Assembly: GCA_016649455.1 (NCBI GenBank)
Contig: JAENXO010000088.1
Span: 1 to 8,653 of the forward strand
Length of the DNA stretch: 8,653 nucleotides
DNA from: Gemmatimonadota bacterium
Lineage (GTDB): Bacteria > Gemmatimonadota > Gemmatimonadetes > Palauibacterales > Palauibacteraceae
Direction of reading: 5' to 3'
The notes beneath the pieces are model-generated. The model was not told the DNA's origin. It saw only the letters and a list, made by a program, of their open reading frames with translations, and ran no database searches. A program made the position numbers and the translations under genes. How positions within the stretch are numbered: the first letter of the stretch is position 1; each line of letters starts with the position of its first letter. Shown here piece after piece: positions 5,894 to 8,653 of the stretch.

Positions 5894-6703
5894 ATGCTTC
5901 GTCAACTGCCCCTCCTCACGGTCGTTTCCATCTTCGCAGCCGGAACAGCGCTTCATGCCCAGGAGGCCGCCGAGCCCGCGACCGCCAGCGAGGCGACAGC
6001 TCTCGCCACGGCGGCGGCGAATCCGATCGCCAACTTGATCAGTCTGCCACTGCAGCTGAACAACGATTTCGGGCTGGGCCCGTACGATCGCACGATGAAC
6101 GTGCTGAACGTGCAGCCGGTGATTCCGCTCTTCGGCGGCAAGATCGTGACGAGAACGATCATTCCGTTCGTGTGGATACCCGATTTCTCCTCCGAGAGCG
6201 GACAACGCACCTCCGGCCTGGCCAACATCCTGGCCACCGCGTGGTACGTGCCATCCAGTGGTGATCTTATGTGGGGTGTTGGCCCGGTGCTCGCCATGCC
6301 GACTGGCGGTGAGGAACGAGGCTCTGACAAGTGGAGCGCCGGGCTTTCGGGCCTGGTGCTGACGCAGCCCGGACCCTGGACGATCGGGTTGCTGGCCAAC
6401 AACATCTGGTCATTCGCAGGGAACGAGGAAGCCGACGACGTTAACGAGGGAGTGATCCAGTACTTCGTCACCTTGCAGTTGGGAAACGGTTGGTACGTAA
6501 ACTCAGCCCCGATCATCACGGTGGACTGGACATTGGACGAGGATAAGTGGAAGGTCCCGTTCGGGGCGGGCGGCGGTAAGGTACTGTTTCTCGGACCGCT
6601 CCCGGTGAATCTGCAGGCGGGCGCCTACTGGTACGCGGTGAAACCCGACTTCGGGCCCGACTGGCAGCTGCGGCTGCAGGCCCAGTTCATGTTCCCTCTC
6701 TGA
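5894..6703 (+). CDS. Outer-membrane beta-barrel protein, 'neuromedin U'/transporter-like family, 269 aa
   Basis: This resembles the bacterial proteins often labelled 'neuromedin U' or 'transporter', which are related to the phenol-degradation MetA-type barrel family. The name does not imply any link to the animal peptide. Residues 1-22 form a signal peptide ending ALHA|Q. A short Ala/Thr-rich segment precedes NPIANLISLPLQLNNDFGLG and GPYDRTMNVLNVQPVIP (about 43-77), which are hallmark blocks of the family. Further blocks are ITRTIIPFVW-like strands, LMWGVGPVLAMPT, KWSAGLSG, LLANNIWSFAG, VIQYFVTLQLGNGWY and SAPIITVDW. Alternating aromatic/hydrophobic strands and a C-terminal LRLQAQFMFPL, ending in a hydrophobic residue, fit an outer-membrane barrel. 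The length is typical for the family. The transported substrate is unknown. It lies 138 bases after the M29-like gene in the same direction, separated by a strong hairpin. Confidence 0.85.
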   Translation: MLRQLPLLTVVSIFAAGTALHAQEAAEPATASEATALATAAANPIANLISLPLQLNNDFGLGPYDRTMNVLNVQPVIPLFGGKIVTRTIIPFVWIPDFSSESGQRTSGLANILATAWYVPSSGDLMWGVGPVLAMPTGGEERGSDKWSAGLSGLVLTQPGPWTIGLLANNIWSFAGNEEADDVNEGVIQYFVTLQLGNGWYVNSAPIITVDWTLDEDKWKVPFGAGGGKVLFLGPLPVNLQAGAYWYAVKPDFGPDWQLRLQAQFMFPL

Positions 6704-6740
6704 CGCGACGACCTCACCCGACGCATTGGAGCTGGCCAAA

Positions 6741-6763
6741 CGCCGCCCGGGTTCCGGGCGGCG
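6741..6763. terminator. Bidirectional hairpin terminator between convergent genes
   Basis: A perfect ten-pair stem (6741-6750 with 6754-6763) with a GTT loop lies between the stop of the barrel gene (6703) and the stop of the TPR gene (6773). T-tracts are weak: the minus-strand side continues as GTTTGGCC after the stem begins to close. The location between converging genes supports use by both. Confidence 0.7.
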
Positions 6764-6772
6764 CCTGATGCC

Positions 6773-8653
6773 TCAGTCCCCCGGCGCCGCCAGCTGCAGT
6801 TTGGCCCCTTCCTGACCCGTGAAAAGCAGCATTTCCTGGAACCTGGGGTCGGAGTGGAATTGGCTGAATTCCGGCCACCAGATTCTCCCGAACCCATCCG
6901 CCCGGAAGCGGGGCTGAGACAGCATCGACTCCACGGCCATGTCGAACGCCCGGGCCGTATCACCCAGGGCGATGTAGTGGACGATCTGCCAGTCGTCCGG
7001 GGAGCAGCAAGCATCGAACGCGGCGCGGTCCCCTGCGCGGATCGCGTCGTATCCCGCCTTCAGCTCTTCCCTGGTTTGCACCCGTACGTCTTCCGCCACC
7101 CGGGTATCGAAGAACCGTGGCAGGATCTCGTCGCGCACAATCGCCTCGGCCCGGTCGTACTCGCCGATTGCCACATATGCGCGTTCGAGGTTGCCAAAGG
7201 GAGACAAGAATTCACCGCCGTGGACGACCGCGAGCTCGAACTGCAGAATCGCTTCCTCGCGTCGGTTATTCATTGACAGGATGTAGCCGAGCACGTTCAG
7301 CCGGATCGCCGAAGTCGGATCGAGCGCCACGGCTCTCCTCGCGCTGCGAAGCGCCTCGTCGAGTCTGCCGGTCGCCGCGAGCAGTTCGGCATACTGCTGG
7401 TGGGCTTCCACGTCGTCAGGATCGATCTCCAGGGCCCGGAGGTAGTGCTGCTCTCCCTGTTCCCACTCCCAGCGGTCGCGGTACACGTTCCCGAGCGCTA
7501 CCTCTGCGCCGGCGATCTTCGGGTCGATCTCGAGCGCCCGAATCGCCGCAGTTTCCGCTGCATCGAGGGATGACTCCCATGTTGCCCAGTATTCCTCTTC
7601 GTTCTCGCCGGCGCGGTAGAACGGCACCAGAGAATAGGCCTGGGCCAGACCCGCCCAGCCGGGCGCCCAGCTCGAGTCGCGCGCGACCGTCGCCTCGAAC
7701 AGCTGAACCGCCTCTTCGACTCCTTCACCGCGCTCGCGCATTCGGCTGCGCCCTGTCAGGTACAACTCGTAGGCGTCCAGGTCCCCGATCGGCGCGACCA
7801 GCGACTCATCCTCGTCGAGTCCGAGCGAAACCTGCAATTCCTCCGCGATCGCCTCCGCGATCTCCTCCTGCACGGCGAACACGTCGTCGATCGTACGGTC
7901 GTACGACTCGGACCACAGGTGGAAGTTGTCGTTCGCATCTACGAGCTGCGCGGTGATTCGGAGGCGGTCGTCCTGCTTTCTGACGCTTCCCTCCACCACG
8001 TACTGGACGCCAAGCTCGCTGCCGATTTCGCGCAGGTCTTTGTCCTGACCCTTGTAGGCGAACGAGGACGTGCGGCCCCCGACCCGGATGTCGCGGATCT
8101 TGGCGAGGGAGTTCAGAAGTTCTTCCGTCATGCCGTCGGCGAAGTACTCCTGGTCACCGTCCGGGCTCATGTCGGTGAACGGGAGTACGGCGATGGACGG
8201 ACGCTGGTCGGCTTCGAGATCGGAATAGGCGAGCTGCAGGACTTCGGCGCCGCGATCGTTGCCGCTGCTCCCGGAGTTTGCGGCCGATGCCGAGTCCTCC
8301 ACGCCGGGCGCCGTGCTCCGCCCCACCCACCAGGCGCCAGCCACGAGCGCGGCGACTCCCAGGAGTGCGAGCACACCCGCCGGCCAGCGCTTGCCTGCCG
8401 GCTGGGCGACGATCGCCTCGAGCTCCCCCGTCTCCGCGGCGTCAGTTCGCTTCACGCCTTCTGGCGTCAGCTCCAGCGCCCAGGCCAGGACCATCGCGAT
8501 CGGAAATCCGAGCAACACGAGGAAGGTGGTCGTCTTGAGGACGACCGACGGAAGCTCCATCCCCTCGGCGAGGAGATCGGCGACCTGAAGTACGACGAAT
8601 CCCGTCGCGCCATACACGGCGGCGACGCGGAATACCTTCCGCCGTTTCAGTTC
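6773..8653 (-). CDS. Membrane-anchored FlgO/TolB-like domain plus TPR protein (N-terminus cut by window end)
   Basis: The frame stays open from the window edge: ELKRRKVFRVAAVYG precedes an internal GTG at 8617, matching the usual N-terminus of this family. The true start therefore lies beyond 8653 and only a few residues are missing. The 626 visible residues hold two membrane helices (about 11-31 and 37-58, the second ending in AWALELTPEGVKR), a third (about 90-111), a Ser/Gly-rich spacer, and a TolB/FlgO-like domain (about 151-277) with RPSIAVLPFTDMS, DGMTEELLNSLAKI, VGGRTSSFAYKG, VQYVVEGSVRK and HLWSESYDR. TPR-like helix pairs follow (about 295-510, for example ALEIDPDDVEAHQQYAELLA). Basic residues at the N-terminus and before helix 3 place the TolB/TPR part in the periplasm. 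The family often carries a DNA-binding, cyclase or kinase module; none is visible here. It probably acts as a scaffold or sensor, and the partner is unknown. Confidence 0.85.
   Translation of the reverse strand, partial: ELKRRKVFRVAAVYGATGFVVLQVADLLAEGMELPSVVLKTTTFLVLLGFPIAMVLAWALELTPEGVKRTDAAETGELEAIVAQPAGKRWPAGVLALLGVAALVAGAWWVGRSTAPGVEDSASAANSGSSGNDRGAEVLQLAYSDLEADQRPSIAVLPFTDMSPDGDQEYFADGMTEELLNSLAKIRDIRVGGRTSSFAYKGQDKDLREIGSELGVQYVVEGSVRKQDDRLRITAQLVDANDNFHLWSESYDRTIDDVFAVQEEIAEAIAEELQVSLGLDEDESLVAPIGDLDAYELYLTGRSRMRERGEGVEEAVQLFEATVARDSSWAPGWAGLAQAYSLVPFYRAGENEEEYWATWESSLDAAETAAIRALEIDPKIAGAEVALGNVYRDRWEWEQGEQHYLRALEIDPDDVEAHQQYAELLAATGRLDEALRSARRAVALDPTSAIRLNVLGYILSMNNRREEAILQFELAVVHGGEFLSPFGNLERAYVAIGEYDRAEAIVRDEILPRFFDTRVAEDVRVQTREELKAGYDAIRAGDRAAFDACCSPDDWQIVHYIALGDTARAFDMAVESMLSQPRFRADGFGRIWWPEFSQFHSDPRFQEMLLFTGQEGAKLQLAAPGD

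Noticed and set aside
7117..7956. 279-codon plus-strand open frame opposite the TPR gene
   Set aside because: Arg/Pro/Ser-rich antisense frame; the minus strand carries clear FlgO/TolB and TPR motifs.
8617..8653. GTG at 8617 as the true start of the TPR protein
   Set aside because: The frame stays open to the edge and reads ELKRRKVFRVAAVYG, the conserved N-terminal stretch of this family, so the start lies outside the window.

Overview
The window is GC-rich, gene-dense bacterial DNA, most likely from a member of the Gemmatimonadota (inferred). The reasons are a TonB-type CarboxypepD_reg/GWxTD secreted protein of a kind I associate with that phylum, a membrane-anchored FlgO/TolB-like TPR protein, and GC-rich codon use. 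The phylum call is moderate. That the host has a two-membrane envelope is firmer, because one product is an outer-membrane barrel type and all five products carry export signals or membrane anchors.

Layout: (1) 1-1109, minus strand: the N-terminal 369 residues of a DsbD/ScsB-family transmembrane thiol-disulfide reductase, cut off by the window start inside its first membrane helix. (2) 1110-1604: a divergent control region. It holds a good minus-strand promoter, a leader of about 230 nt with two strong hairpins, a possible 10-codon upstream ORF overlapping the dsbD-like start by ATGA, and an AT-rich stretch with an operator-like palindrome in front of the plus-strand gene. (3) 1605-4403, plus: a 932-aa secreted protein joining an N-terminal carboxypeptidase-regulatory-like domain to a C-terminal GWxTD-like domain. 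(4) 4559-5755, plus: a secreted M29 (aminopeptidase T/AmpS-like) protein that seems to lack all the metal ligands of the family. (5) 5894-6703, plus: an outer-membrane barrel protein of the bacterial 'neuromedin U'/transporter family. (6) 6741-6763: a convergent hairpin terminator. (7) 6773-8653, minus: a three-helix membrane-anchored FlgO/TolB-like plus TPR protein, cut at its N-terminus by the window end.

The genes look like separate transcription units with a shared envelope theme rather than one operon. The three plus-strand genes are separated by 155 and 138 bases containing hairpins, and the M29-like gene has its own -10 box and Shine-Dalgarno. No mobile elements, CRISPR arrays, tRNA or rRNA genes were seen. 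The points most worth following up are the apparently metal-less M29 homologue, the two-domain GWxTD fusion, and the structured leader of the dsbD-like gene.
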